NCBI RefSeq assembly: GCF_006442545.2
Contig: NZ_CP083952.1
Span: 496,001-560,000, forward strand
Source of the DNA: Mesorhizobium sp. B2-1-8
Lineage (GTDB): Bacteria > Pseudomonadota > Alphaproteobacteria > Rhizobiales > Rhizobiaceae
Direction of reading: 5' to 3'
DNA: 64,000 bases
The position numbers were made by a program, and so were the translations under genes. Positions within the stretch are counted from its first letter, which is position 1, and each line of letters starts with the position of its first letter. A model generated the notes under the pieces. The model worked only from the letters and a program-made list of their open reading frames with translations. It ran no database searches and was not told the DNA's origin. This document shows, in pieces, positions 33,039 through 41,631 of this stretch.

Positions 33039-33105
33039 AACCAGTTCTATCCCGGGATAAGAGCCCCGCTCTATCCCGGGTAGAACTGGTTCTATCCCGG
33101 ATAGA
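33026..33105. repeat. Large inverted repeat spanning the 3' ends of two convergent genes
   Basis: Arms of about 33 bp, each made of TATCCGGGATAGAACCAG plus a TTCTA(T)CCCGGG extension, face each other across a loop of about 12 bases, with essentially one mismatch. Each arm is itself built of nested CTATCCCGGGATAG palindromes. The left arm contains the truA stop and the right arm the stop of the minus-strand gene. It could form a cruciform or a two-way terminator. Confidence 0.8.
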
Positions 33106-33724
33106 CTCGGGAAAGGCTCTGCGCCCCGACATCGTCCGGCACGGTGATGCCGAGCAGCATCTGCAGCCCGAAAAGCACCAGCAGCGAAGCGATGAACATG
33201 CCGACGAAAACGGCGGTGCCGACCGCCGCGCCCCTGCCGATCGTGGCGTTGGTCATGCGCCAGGTCAGCACCATCGACAGGGAAAACAACAGCAGAGACA
33301 CAAGGCTCGAGACCTGGCTTGTCGACGACAGGAAAAGCCTGATCAGCGCCGAGGGCAGCATCAGCCAGGCGGTGATCGCCGAGGCCCAGTTGCTAGCGAC
33401 GACATAGTGGACGAAGCGCCCGCCGATGCCGGCGCGCGGCGCCACCAAGGCGAGCGCGACCAGCGGCAGCACCCAGGTGCCGATATCGACCGTCGCCAGC
33501 CGCACCAGCATGGAGAAGCGACCGGCGAAGGCGTCGGGATCGCCGATCTCATTGGCGATGCCGACCCAGCCGACGATCAGCGCCGGCGCCGCGACGATGA
33601 TGGCGAAGAACGAATTCCAGAAGCCGTCGGCCGACAGGTCGAGCAGGCGCAGCCCGTCGACCTTGCCGAGCATCAGCCGCCAGGCGCCGGTCAGCGAAGC
33701 TTGGGTTTCGTCCGCCGAAAGCAT
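33092..33724 (-). CDS. Conserved integral membrane protein downstream of dapE
   Basis: This 210-residue protein has about five hydrophobic helices (for example FFAIIVAAPALIVGWVGIA and ASLLVLFGLQMLLGI). I do not recognise an enzyme family in it; YIP1-like or small transporter-like topologies are possible. The ATG at 33724 is 5 bp after the dapE stop, so they are co-transcribed. Earlier in-frame starts would overlap dapE. It ends in VYPG, encoded by the same inverted repeat that gives TruA its DYPG tail. Confidence 0.65.
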   Translation of the reverse strand: MLSADETQASLTGAWRLMLGKVDGLRLLDLSADGFWNSFFAIIVAAPALIVGWVGIANEIGDPDAFAGRFSMLVRLATVDIGTWVLPLVALALVAPRAGIGGRFVHYVVASNWASAITAWLMLPSALIRLFLSSTSQVSSLVSLLLFSLSMVLTWRMTNATIGRGAAVGTAVFVGMFIASLLVLFGLQMLLGITVPDDVGAQSLSRVYPG

Positions 33725-33729
33725 GCCGG

Positions 33730-34923
33730 TCAGCCCTGTCCGAACCAGTCGTCGATGAAGCGTTGGTAGATCCGCGTCAGCGTTTCGAGATCGGCGATGG
33801 CGACGCGCTCGTCGACCATGTGCATGGTCTGGCCGACAAGGCCGAATTCGACCACCGGACAATAATCCTTGATGAAGCGCGCATCCGATGTGCCGCCGGA
33901 GGTGGACAGCGCCGGCTTTTTGCCGACCACCGCCTTGACCGAGCCGCTCAGCGTCTCGACCAGCCTGTCGTCGCGGGTCAGGAAGACATGGCTCGGCCGG
34001 TCGCGCCAGACGAGATCATAGTCGACCGGCGTCTTCTTGCCCGGCCGGTATTTCTTGCGCCCCGCCGCCTGATCGAGACGGTTGTGGATTTCCGCCTGGA
34101 CCGTCTCGGCCGTCCAGCTGTCGTTGAAGCGGATGTTGAAGGTGGCGGTCGCCTTGGCAGGAATGACATTGGTGGCTGGATTGCCGACATCGATGGAGGT
34201 CACCTCCAGATTGGTCGGCTGGAAATCCTTGGTGCCCTTGTCGAAGACCGGGTGCAGCAAGGCATCCACCAGGCTCATCAGGCCGCGCACCGGATTGTCG
34301 GCAAGCTGCGGATAGGCGGCATGGCCTTGGCGGCCATTGACCGTGATGCTGCCCGACATCGAGCCGCGCCGGCCGATCTTGATCATGTCGCCGAGCGTGT
34401 CCGGATTGGTCGGCTCGCCGACTATCGAGGCGTCCCATTTCTCGCCTTTGGACGCTGCCCATTCGAGCAGCTTGACCGTGCCGTTGACGGCCGGCCCTTC
34501 CTCGTCGCCGGTGATCAGCAGCGAGACCGAGCCCTTCGGGCCGCCATCTGCCTCCACATGGCGCGCCACCGCCGCGATGAAGCAGGCAATGCCGCCCTTC
34601 ATGTCGACGGCGCCGCGGCCATACATCTCGCCATTGGCGATCTCGGCGGCGAAAGGCGGATGTGTCCAGGCGGCTTCGTCGCCGACAGGCACCACGTCGG
34701 TATGGCCCGCGAACATCAGATGCGGGCCGTTGCCGGAGCGCCGCGCATAGAGGTTTTCGATATCCGGCGTGCCGTCCTCGGAGAACACCGGCCGATCGAC
34801 CAGGAAGCCGAGCGGTTTCAGCATTGTCTCCAGCGCGCTCAGCGCGCCGCCTTCGGCTGGTGTCACCGAGGCACAGCGGATGAGAGAGGCGAGGTTTGCG
34901 GCGGGATCAGTCGGGAGCGTCAT
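33730..34923 (-). CDS. dapE: Succinyl-diaminopimelate desuccinylase
   Basis: This 397-residue M20-family metallohydrolase acts in the succinylase branch of lysine and diaminopimelate synthesis; dapD of the same branch lies 2.7 kb away. Metal-site motifs are [13 protein letters not shown] and [11 protein letters not shown], and [12 protein letters not shown] has the catalytic Glu pair. The start taken is ATG 34923 (MTLPTDP), giving normal family length. An in-frame ATG at 35017 would add a segment that looks strikingly like a signal peptide, odd for a cytoplasmic enzyme; neither start has a clear ribosome site. Confidence 0.93.
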   Translation of the reverse strand: MTLPTDPAANLASLIRCASVTPAEGGALSALETMLKPLGFLVDRPVFSEDGTPDIENLYARRSGNGPHLMFAGHTDVVPVGDEAAWTHPPFAAEIANGEMYGRGAVDMKGGIACFIAAVARHVEADGGPKGSVSLLITGDEEGPAVNGTVKLLEWAASKGEKWDASIVGEPTNPDTLGDMIKIGRRGSMSGSITVNGRQGHAAYPQLADNPVRGLMSLVDALLHPVFDKGTKDFQPTNLEVTSIDVGNPATNVIPAKATATFNIRFNDSWTAETVQAEIHNRLDQAAGRKKYRPGKKTPVDYDLVWRDRPSHVFLTRDDRLVETLSGSVKAVVGKKPALSTSGGTSDARFIKDYCPVVEFGLVGQTMHMVDERVAIADLETLTRIYQRFIDDWFGQG

Positions 34924-35046
34924 GGCAAAAGCGATAGTCGAAAGCGAAAGGCCTGTCACGGCCAGACATAGGGCCAAGCCAATGGCCGGCGATACCGCCG
35001 ACATTATGGTTTTCATGTCGTATAGTGGGCTTGTGCGGAGCAAGAG

Positions 35047-36090
35047 ATGACGAACGGGGAAAAGAGGATCGTCATTGCCGGCGCCGGCAGCATTGGCTGT
35101 TATGCCGGCGGCTGCCTGGTGCTCGCCGGCCGGCAGGTTGTCCTGCTCGCCAGGCCGCGCATCGAGGCAGCGCTGCGGCAGGACGGATTGCGCGTCGGCG
35201 ACCTCCAGGGCCGTGATCGCCTGATCAAGCCGGAAGCGCTTGCCGTCACCGCCGATCCTGCTGTCGCCTTGCCGGCGGCCGATGTGATCCTGGTCACCGT
35301 CAAGAGCGGCGCCACGCAGGATATGGCAGCCCTCATCAAGGCCCATGCCCGTCCCGACGCCGTGGTGGTGAGCCTGCAGAATGGCGTCGACAATGCCGAC
35401 AGGCTGCGCGCGGCGCTTGGCCGGCAAACCGTTCTGGCCGGCATGGTGCCGTTCAATGTCGTGCAATCGGCCGATGGAGAGCTGCCGCTGCGCGTCCACC
35501 GCGCCAGCAACGGCAAGGTGATGGTCGAAGACGGTGCTGCCGGCCTTGCCGGCCTTCTCGACGTCGAAGGCCTCGCTGTCGAAACACATGGCGACATGAA
35601 GGCCGTGCTGTGGGGCAAGCTTCTGATGAACCTGAACAATGCGCTGGTGGCGCTGTCAGGCCTTCCGCTGGCAACCGAGCTTGCCGACAGGCGCTGGCGG
35701 TTGATCTTGGCCGCCCAGATCGACGAGGCGCTGCAAGCGATGAAGGCCTCCGGCATCGCGCCGGCGCGCATCGCCGGCCTGCGCCCTGCACTGCTGCCGA
35801 AGATGCTCAGGCTGCCCGACTGGCTGTTCAAGCTCCTGGCGCGGCGCATGCTCGCGATCGACCCCGAGGCGCGCTCGTCCATGTGGGACGATCTGCGGCG
35901 CGGCCGGCCGACCGAGATCGACGACCTGCAGGGTGCTGTTTTGCGGCTCGCTGAGAAAGCCGGCACGCCGGCGCCGACGCTCCAGCGGATCAGCGCCCTG
36001 GTGCGCGCGGCGGAGTCCGAGCGGCTCGGCTCGCCGGGCCTGGTGCCGGAGAAGGTTCTGGCGCCGCCGGCCGGCCGTCGATCAGCGTGA
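35047..36090 (+). CDS. 2-dehydropantoate 2-reductase family (PanE/ApbA-like) protein
   Basis: This 347-residue NADPH-dependent reductase has the Rossmann motif [15 protein letters not shown] (residues 9-23), the catalytic Lys region [20 protein letters not shown] (about residues 192-211) and a helical C-terminal domain. True ketopantoate reductases are nearer 300 residues, so this could act on another 2-oxo acid. GGAG precedes the ATG by 7 bp. Its 3' end overlaps a convergent membrane-protein gene by 101 bp. It interrupts the run of minus-strand dap genes. Confidence 0.8.
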   Translation: MTNGEKRIVIAGAGSIGCYAGGCLVLAGRQVVLLARPRIEAALRQDGLRVGDLQGRDRLIKPEALAVTADPAVALPAADVILVTVKSGATQDMAALIKAHARPDAVVVSLQNGVDNADRLRAALGRQTVLAGMVPFNVVQSADGELPLRVHRASNGKVMVEDGAAGLAGLLDVEGLAVETHGDMKAVLWGKLLMNLNNALVALSGLPLATELADRRWRLILAAQIDEALQAMKASGIAPARIAGLRPALLPKMLRLPDWLFKLLARRMLAIDPEARSSMWDDLRRGRPTEIDDLQGAVLRLAEKAGTPAPTLQRISALVRAAESERLGSPGLVPEKVLAPPAGRRSA

Positions 36091-36766
36091 TCTTCTGCCA
36101 GATTTTGCGCGACAGGTTGGACGCCAGGTTCTCGATGTCGTTGACGCCGTCGATGACGACGGCGTCATTGACGGACTGGGCGAACAGCGCCGCGATCTTG
36201 CCGGTGATCGACAGCATTTCGGAGCAATAGTCGAGATAGCGCGCGAGATCCGCGGCATTAGTGATGCGGGCGGGCGAATGCGAAGTCGGCTTGAAACTGG
36301 CCGACAGCGCCGCCGGATCCTTGGTCAACTGGTGCATGTCAATGACGTGGATCAGCGAGCGCAGGCCGTGCAACTGACGAAACACCTGCTTGCGCTTGAT
36401 GCGCTCCTCGGTTCGGATCAGGGCGAGGAAGCCGAGCACGGCGAGGATGATCATGTTGATCGTGGCTTCGATGCCTTGCACCGACTGAACCGCGTCGTCG
36501 GACTGGGAGATGTGAATGAGCGGCAGGATGGTCCCGACGAACAGGAAGATCAGCGCGCCCGCGACGACGGCGGCGGCGATGATGCCACGCAGCCACCAGA
36601 TAGGCGCTTCCAGCGCCTTGGCGGCCTTGGCCAGATCGCGCGACAGCGACACCAGTTCGGCGGCGACGCCGCGCAACCCGGCGTCCGGGAAACGGTCGGC
36701 GACGCGGCCGTCAAGCCGCTCGGCGGTTTCGATGATCAGTTTCGGATCAAGCGTGCGGTAGCGCAT
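35990..36766 (-). CDS. Uncharacterised membrane protein with soluble C-terminal domain
   Basis: This 258-residue protein has a soluble N-terminus of about 60 residues, two close membrane helices (IIAAAVVAGALIFLFVGTILP and TINMIILAVLGFLALI) and a helical cytoplasmic domain of about 130 residues, ending in a proline/arginine-rich tail. No family is recognised. The tail is encoded by the DNA that encodes the end of the PanE-like protein on the other strand. It follows the tandem DUF805 genes on the same strand, with a GCATGATG repeat between. Confidence 0.7.
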   Translation of the reverse strand: MRYRTLDPKLIIETAERLDGRVADRFPDAGLRGVAAELVSLSRDLAKAAKALEAPIWWLRGIIAAAVVAGALIFLFVGTILPLIHISQSDDAVQSVQGIEATINMIILAVLGFLALIRTEERIKRKQVFRQLHGLRSLIHVIDMHQLTKDPAALSASFKPTSHSPARITNAADLARYLDYCSEMLSITGKIAALFAQSVNDAVVIDGVNDIENLASNLSRKIWQKITLIDGRPAAPEPSPAPGPASRAARTPPRAPGR

Positions 36767-36791
36767 GGCGAGATATCCGACCGGCCGCCTG

Positions 36792-36838
36792 GAGCATGCC
36801 GAAAAGTGTGACGCGGTTTTCGGACGACATCATGCTCT
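36792..36838. repeat. GCATGATG palindromic repeat
   Basis: GAGCATG (36792-36798) faces CATGCTC (36831-36837) around a core with CCGAAAAGTGTGACGCGG and TTTTCGG, closely matching the copy at 24055-24105. The stop codon (TAG) of the minus-strand DUF805 gene overlaps its right end. Confidence 0.78.
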
Positions 36839-37235
36839 ATTTCTTCGGTTCAGCCGGCTCGTTGGTGCGCCGGCCGTAGCGGTTGGGCCCAGGCTGCCCA
36901 GGAAACAGGCACAACACAAGGAAGGCGACGATCGAGACGACCGGTACGAACAGGATCAGCGCGGCGATGCCCGGCTTGTCGAGGTCGTGCAGACGCTTCA
37001 CCGCCAGCGCGATGTTCGACCACAGCGAGGCGATGAAGGCGACGAAGAAGATGAACGACCACATGTTGCTCTCGGCCGAGCCCTCCGGCACCAGCGTGAA
37101 GCGGTACAGCGGGAACGCCTGGATGATGGCGACGAGCAATCCGCCAAGAAAATAGGCCGCGCGGCTGACGCGGCCCGAGGTCTTGAAGAAAAGCCAGGTG
37201 AGATCCGATCTTTCAGGCAAGCGGGTCCGATCCAT
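36837..37235 (-). CDS. DUF805 family membrane protein (downstream copy)
   Basis: This 132-residue integral membrane protein has the DUF805 features SGRVSRAAYFLGGLL near the N-terminus and the RLHDLDKPGIAALI motif between helices, with four hydrophobic segments. Its function is unknown. It overlaps the upstream DUF805 gene by 23 bp, so translation is coupled. It is a diverged tandem duplicate of that gene; its C-terminal end (PNRYGRRTNEPAEPKK) is more charged. The stop lies at the edge of a palindromic repeat. Confidence 0.82.
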   Translation of the reverse strand: MDRTRLPERSDLTWLFFKTSGRVSRAAYFLGGLLVAIIQAFPLYRFTLVPEGSAESNMWSFIFFVAFIASLWSNIALAVKRLHDLDKPGIAALILFVPVVSIVAFLVLCLFPGQPGPNRYGRRTNEPAEPKK

Positions 37236-37575
37236 ATTGATTGGCGCCCCTGGTGCCTTCGAGGATGCCGAGTTCGACCAGCAGCCAGATGCCGCCGATG
37301 ACGGGTACGAGGCCGATCAGCGTCCACCAACCCGACTTGTTGCGGTCGTGCCAGCGTTTGGCATAGAGGGCAATCGCAAAATAGATCGATGCCAGCGCGA
37401 AGAGGATGCCGATGATGCCGACCTGGGCGCCGCTGGCCGTGGTGAAACGGGTGCCGAGGATCGCGTCGAGAATGAAAGCTATAACGCCGATAACGATGAA
37501 TACCCCGATGCCAGCCCAGAACTTGCCCCGGTTGATGCGACCATCAAAGCTTGTGAGCAGATATTTCCAGTCCAT
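37213..37575 (-). CDS. DUF805 family membrane protein (upstream copy)
   Basis: This 120-residue membrane protein begins MDWKYLLTSFDGRINRGKFW, the canonical DUF805 entry motif, and contains YAKRWHDRNKSGWWTLI, the conserved R-x-H/W-D loop. There are four predicted helices. The role is unknown; family members are often linked to envelope or inner-membrane stress. It follows dapD by about 70 bp on the same strand and overlaps its paralogue, so dapD-DUF805-DUF805 may be one transcript. Confidence 0.85.
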   Translation of the reverse strand: MDWKYLLTSFDGRINRGKFWAGIGVFIVIGVIAFILDAILGTRFTTASGAQVGIIGILFALASIYFAIALYAKRWHDRNKSGWWTLIGLVPVIGGIWLLVELGILEGTRGANQYGSDPLA

Positions 37576-37647
37576 GTCACCCCTCCATGTTGAACCAGCG
37601 CGACCGATCGTCGCGCCGGCGGAAGGTGCGCCTGCCCGGCGGAAAGA

Positions 37648-38502
37648 TCAATCGCGCAGCAATTCGTTGATCGAGGTCTTGGACCGGGTCCTGGCGTCGA
37701 CCCGCTTGACGATGACGGCGCAATAGAGACCTGGGCCCGGTTCGTTGTTTGGAAACGGCTTGCCCGGCAGCGATCCGGCGACGACGACCGAATTCGGCGG
37801 CACCTCGCCATAGAAGATCTCGCCGGTGGCGCGGTCGACGATCTTGGTCGACTGGCCGATGAAGACGCCCATGCCGAGCACCGAGCCTTCGCGCACGATG
37901 CATCCCTCGACCACTTCGGAACGCGCGCCGATGAAGCAATTGTCCTCGATGATGGTGGGGCCGGCCTGCATCGGCTCCAGCACGCCACCGATGCCGACGC
38001 CGCCCGAAAGGTGGACATTCTTGCCGATCTGGGCGCAGGAGCCGACCGAAGCCCAGGTATCGACCATGGTGCCGCTATCGACATAGGCGCCGACATTGAC
38101 GAAGGACGGCATCAAGACGGCGCCGGGCGCGACATAGGCCGAACGGCGCACGATCGACGACGGCACGGCGCGGAAGCCCGCCTTCTCGAAATCGACGGCG
38201 CTCCAGCCGTCGAACTTGGACGCCACCTTGTCCCACCACACGGCCTCGCCGGGGCCGCCCTTGATGATTTCCATCGGATTGAGCCGGAAGGAGAGCAGCA
38301 CGGCCTTCTTCAGCCACTGATTGACGTGCCATTTGCCGTCGGCCTGCCGCTCGGCGACGCGGGCGGTGCCGCGGTCGAGCAGGTCGAGTGCCGACTGGAT
38401 GGCGTCGCGAACCTCGCCGCGGGTCGCGGTCGAAATGGCGTCGCGTTCCTCGAAGGCCTTGTCTATGGTCTTTTCGAGGCTCGCCAGATCGGGCTTCGAC
38501 AT
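37648..38502 (-). CDS. dapD: 2,3,4,5-tetrahydropyridine-2,6-dicarboxylate N-succinyltransferase
   Basis: This 284-residue hexapeptide-repeat enzyme acts in the succinylase branch of diaminopimelate/lysine synthesis. It has a helical N-terminal domain to about residue 105, then a left-handed beta-helix with turns such as [20 protein letters not shown] and [20 protein letters not shown]. Length matches the family (about 275-285). The ATG at 38502 is preceded by an untranslated stretch of about 135 bp shared with the divergent LOG gene. Confidence 0.96.
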   Translation of the reverse strand: MSKPDLASLEKTIDKAFEERDAISTATRGEVRDAIQSALDLLDRGTARVAERQADGKWHVNQWLKKAVLLSFRLNPMEIIKGGPGEAVWWDKVASKFDGWSAVDFEKAGFRAVPSSIVRRSAYVAPGAVLMPSFVNVGAYVDSGTMVDTWASVGSCAQIGKNVHLSGGVGIGGVLEPMQAGPTIIEDNCFIGARSEVVEGCIVREGSVLGMGVFIGQSTKIVDRATGEIFYGEVPPNSVVVAGSLPGKPFPNNEPGPGLYCAVIVKRVDARTRSKTSINELLRD

Positions 38503-38636
38503 GAATTCGCTCCATTACCAAGCTGTTAAGGGGCTGGGCCTTAACCTGTTTAAAAGTCGCGCGGACCCTATGTTAAGGCTCAATGGGGGTCAATCGCAGC
38601 TGCGTCACGGGACGACGCAAGTAAAGGAATGGACGG

Positions 38637-39491
38637 GTGGATTCGATGACTCCCATGGAAAAGGCGGGATGGACGCCGCTGCCGCATTCGGACGAGGATC
38701 TGGAGCGGTCGAAAAGCGTGCCGGACACGCCGCAGACGCGGGCCGAAACCTACCGCCTGGCCTGGAACGATCCCGACTTCATGACGCGGCGCGAACTGCG
38801 CGCGGTCAGGCTGCAACTGGAGCTGCTGAAGCCGGAAATGATCCTGGCCGAGCGCGGCATCCGTTCGACGGTGATCCTGTTCGGCGGCGCGCGCCTGCCC
38901 GAACCCGGCGGCGAGGCCTGGGCGGCCAAGAACGAGACGCAGAAGAAGAACCTCGAGGAAAACAGCAAATATTACGAGGAGGCGCGCAAATTCGCCCGCC
39001 TCTGCTCGCGGCAGTCGGCCACTTCATATTATCGCGAATATGTCGTGGTGACCGGTGGCGGGCCGGGCGTTATGGAAGCCGGAAACCGCGGCGCCGACGA
39101 TGTCGGTGCGCCGTCGATCGGGCTCAACATCGTCTTGCCGCACGAGCAGGCGCCGAATCCCTATGTGACGCCGGAGCTCTGTTTCAACTTCCACTATTTC
39201 GCCATCCGCAAGATGCACTTCGTCATGCGCGCCAAGGCCGTGGCGGTGTTTCCCGGCGGGTTCGGCACGATGGACGAGTTCTTCGAGACGCTGACGCTGA
39301 TCCAGACCGGGCGCATGGAGCGTGTGCCGGTGATCCTGTTCGGCAAGTCCTTCTGGAAGCGGGCGATCGACCTCGACTTTCTCGCCGAGCAAGGCACTAT
39401 CAGCCCGGGCGACCAGGACATCATCGATTTCGTCGACACCGCCGAGGAGGCCTGGAGCATCGTCAGCCGCTTCTACAAGCTAGGGGAATAG
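38637..39491 (+). CDS. LOG family (TIGR00730) nucleotide-binding protein
   Basis: This 284-residue Rossmann-like protein belongs to the LOG/lysine-decarboxylase-like family. The two defining motifs are present: TGGGPGVMEAGNRGA (about residues 139-153) and FPGGFGTMDEFFE (about residues 203-215). Short members are cytokinin-riboside phosphate phosphoribohydrolases; longer ones like this act more generally as nucleotide phosphoribohydrolases or are unassigned. The GTG at 38637 follows AAAGGA, and an ATG at 38646 is an alternative. The octamer repeat region begins at the stop codon. Confidence 0.85.
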   Translation: MDSMTPMEKAGWTPLPHSDEDLERSKSVPDTPQTRAETYRLAWNDPDFMTRRELRAVRLQLELLKPEMILAERGIRSTVILFGGARLPEPGGEAWAAKNETQKKNLEENSKYYEEARKFARLCSRQSATSYYREYVVVTGGGPGVMEAGNRGADDVGAPSIGLNIVLPHEQAPNPYVTPELCFNFHYFAIRKMHFVMRAKAVAVFPGGFGTMDEFFETLTLIQTGRMERVPVILFGKSFWKRAIDLDFLAEQGTISPGDQDIIDFVDTAEEAWSIVSRFYKLGE

Positions 39492-39545
39492 GAATTGGGG
39501 GAACTGGGAAATGAGGAAATGAGGAATTGACGAAATAAGGAACAT
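39492..39545. repeat. Degenerate GAATTGAG-type octamer repeats
   Basis: About seven imperfect 8-bp units in register (GAATTGGG, GAACTGG, GAAATGAG twice, GAATTGAC, GAAATAAG) run in the opposite orientation to the perfect array that follows. Together they could fold into a long imperfect hairpin. Confidence 0.7.
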
Positions 39546-39562
39546 AGTCTTGCGTCCCGACC

Positions 39563-39634
39563 AATTCCTCAATTCCTCAATTCCTCAATTCCTCAATTCC
39601 TCAATTCCTCAATTCCTCAATTCCTCAATTCCTC
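39563..39634. repeat. Perfect tandem array, nine copies of AATTCCTC
   Basis: Nine uninterrupted identical 8-bp units cover 72 bp. The stop codon of the minus-strand nucleotidase gene (39635-39633) is formed at the array edge, so copy-number change would alter only the 3' region and not the protein. Perfect short repeats like this are prone to slippage. Confidence 0.95.
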
Positions 39635-40337
39635 ACTCCCTTATGACTATGGTCGTGAGGAACGTGGCGAGATCGTCGGTGACGAAATCGACGTCATCCT
39701 CGTTGGCCGGGTCGCGTTCCCAGATTTCGGAAAAGGTCGGCTCGAAATTGCGCGGCACCACGAGAACCGTGGTCATGCCCAGCGACTTCGGCACGGAAAG
39801 GTTGCGGGCGAGATCCTCGAACATCACCGCATTGTGGCCGGTGACGGCGTGCAGTTCGGCGAACTTCTCGTAGGTCTGGCGCGCCGGCTTGGGGTTGAGG
39901 CCGGCGGCGACGATATCGAAGATGTCGTCGAAATGCTCGAGGATGCCGAGCTGGCGCGCGGTGCGCTCGGCGTGCCTGCGGTCGCCATTGGTGAAGATGA
40001 ACTTGCGGCCGGGAAGCTGGCGGATGGCGGTGCCGAGAACGGGATCGGGCACCAGCCACGAATAGTCGATGTCATGGACCTTCTCGAGGAAGTCGTCGGG
40101 ATCGATGCCGTGGCGCGTCATCAGCCCGTTCAGCGTCGTACCGTATTCGAGATAGAGCTCCTTCTGCAGCTTGCGCGCCTCCTCGCGCGGCAGCGCCAGC
40201 AATTCCCCGACATAGGCGGTCATCTTGACGTCGATCTGCGAGAACAGATTCGAGTGGTGCGGATAGAGCGTGTTGTCGAGGTCGAACACCCAGTCGGTGA
40301 CATGGGCGAAGCGGGCGGGATCGGGAAGCGTGGTCAT
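39633..40337 (-). CDS. HAD-type pyrimidine 5'-nucleotidase
   Basis: This 234-residue haloacid dehalogenase phosphatase has motif I VFDLDNTLYP (about residues 17-26), motif II FIFTNGDRRHAERTA, the motif III region with NPKPARQTYEKF, and motif IV MFEDLARNL. It matches the SDT1/pyrimidine 5'-nucleotidase subfamily common beside argB in rhizobia. AAGGAG sits 6 bp before the ATG at 40337, fixing the start; earlier in-frame starts are leader. The tail ends at the octamer array. Confidence 0.85.
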   Translation of the reverse strand: MTTLPDPARFAHVTDWVFDLDNTLYPHHSNLFSQIDVKMTAYVGELLALPREEARKLQKELYLEYGTTLNGLMTRHGIDPDDFLEKVHDIDYSWLVPDPVLGTAIRQLPGRKFIFTNGDRRHAERTARQLGILEHFDDIFDIVAAGLNPKPARQTYEKFAELHAVTGHNAVMFEDLARNLSVPKSLGMTTVLVVPRNFEPTFSEIWERDPANEDDVDFVTDDLATFLTTIVIRE

Positions 40338-40498
40338 GCGCTCCTTATGGCATGAAACAGGGATTCTGAAAGGGACTTTATCCACAACTTCTTCGCGTTG
40401 AAGTTGCAGAAATAACCCCACGATTCAAATTTTATGCATCCCGGAAAGGTAGCCTTCAGGGCTTGCTGGCACAGAGACAGTCCTGTGGGGAGCCTGCG

Positions 40499-41260
40499 AT
40501 GAACAGCATCATTCTCAAATCCGCCGCCATCGCCTTCGCCTCCGTCGCTGCATCTCTTCTGCTGACGTTGATCATCGTCCCAGCCATGGGGTTCCCGCTC
40601 ACGCGAACGATCTGGTTGACATTGACGCTCTGTCCGCTGGTCCTTGCCTGGACGGCGTGCGCCGGCACGTTCTGGCAGAGCGACAGGCTGAAGAACGCCC
40701 ATCGCGAACTCGCACGTGCCCATGCCCAACTCGCCGCCGCGCACCGCCGCCTGGCGGAAAAGGCGAGCCGCGACGACATGACCGGCATGCTCAACCGGGA
40801 GAGCTTCTTCGCCGCGCTGGACGGCTCCCGGCGCAAGTCCGACCGTGGCGCGCTGCTGATCATCGACGCCGATCATTTCAAGACGATCAATGACAATTTC
40901 GGCCACCTGACAGGTGACGACGCGCTGCTGTTGATCGCCAGCGCCATCGAGCGCGGCGTGCGCAGCGGCGATGTGCTCGGCCGCATCGGCGGCGAGGAGT
41001 TCGGCGCGTTTCTGATCGGAGCCACGGAACAGGAAGCCAAGCGCGTTGCCGAACGGATCCGCCGCGAGGTCGAGCTGATCCGCTTCCGGCCCGTCGATGA
41101 ACGGACCATTCCGCTGACCGTCAGCATCGGCGGCACCGTCTGCGGCGAGGACGTCAACGTATCGGAACTGATGCGCGCCGCCGACCGGCGCCTCTATCAG
41201 GCCAAGCATGCGGGCCGCAACCTGACGATCCTCGATACCGATATTTCCGAAGCCGCATGA
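40499..41260 (+). CDS. Membrane-anchored diguanylate cyclase
   Basis: This 253-residue GGDEF protein has two membrane helices (residues 7-30 and about 38-58), a short coiled coil (residues 62-88) and a GGDEF domain from about 90. The active-site motif is GGEEF (164-168), fully competent, and an RxxD inhibitory site (RSGD, 155-158) lies five residues upstream, so product inhibition by cyclic di-GMP is expected. No periplasmic sensory domain is present. ATG 40499 follows GGGGAG at good spacing; the gap before it (40338-40498) has an AACTTC/GAAGTT hairpin. Confidence 0.92.
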   Translation: MNSIILKSAAIAFASVAASLLLTLIIVPAMGFPLTRTIWLTLTLCPLVLAWTACAGTFWQSDRLKNAHRELARAHAQLAAAHRRLAEKASRDDMTGMLNRESFFAALDGSRRKSDRGALLIIDADHFKTINDNFGHLTGDDALLLIASAIERGVRSGDVLGRIGGEEFGAFLIGATEQEAKRVAERIRREVELIRFRPVDERTIPLTVSIGGTVCGEDVNVSELMRAADRRLYQAKHAGRNLTILDTDISEAA

Positions 41261-41359
41261 GCAGGCCGGGCCGGCACACCTGGCCCGTTAAGAAATCTGT
41301 AACCTTGTTTGCATCCGTTTGTGCCGCTTGTCGGCACTTTCACCGCCTCGAGGCCATGC

Positions 41360-41376
41360 TTGGCACGATATTGGCT
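41360..41376 (+). promoter_or_regulatory. Possible sigma-54 promoter before the GMC oxidoreductase pair
   Basis: TTGGCACG-ATAT-TGGCT keeps the required GG-N10-GC spacing and matches the -24 box fully, with one change in the -12 box (TGGC for TTGC). It lies about 70 bp upstream of the small Tat-signal gene. No activator site was identified. Confidence 0.4.
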
Positions 41377-41445
41377 TGCCTGACGATGCGTGTGCCGTTC
41401 GGGAACGTCATGCGCGTATCGAAGCCCCTAGCAGAGAGACCTGTC

Positions 41446-41631
41446 ATGAGTTTCTCCATCAAAAAAATCTCGCGCCGTACGCTCGTGCAAGCGCTGATCG
41501 CCCTGCCTGCCCTGTCCTTGTTCCGCGAGTTGCCTGACGCCGACGTCACCCATGCCGGTTCATCCCGGGTCGACCCTGACGAGATCGTCGAGGTCAATGG
41601 CTGGATCCTGAAGCGGAGCGACCTGGCATGA
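41446..41631 (+). CDS. Small Tat-signal protein, probable partner of the GMC oxidoreductase
   Basis: This 61-residue protein opens MSFSIKKISRRTLVQALIAL, a twin-arginine signal (SRRTLV) with a hydrophobic stretch, and ends with about 35 soluble residues (DPDEIVEVNGWILKRSDLA). It overlaps the GMC gene by 4 bp (ATGA). In gluconate, fructose and sorbitol dehydrogenases a small Tat-exported subunit carries the signal-less flavoprotein across the membrane; the arrangement here is the same, though this protein is far smaller. The function is inferred from context. Confidence 0.65.
   Translation: MSFSIKKISRRTLVQALIALPALSLFRELPDADVTHAGSSRVDPDEIVEVNGWILKRSDLA

Noticed and set aside
39563..39634. Tandem repeats considered as a CRISPR array
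   Set aside because: The units are 8 bp with no spacers, and no cas gene is nearby.
40378..40386. Perfect DnaA box TTATCCACA in the leader of the nucleotidase gene
   Set aside because: A single box without clustering, AT-rich unwinding region or origin genes; it can occur by chance.
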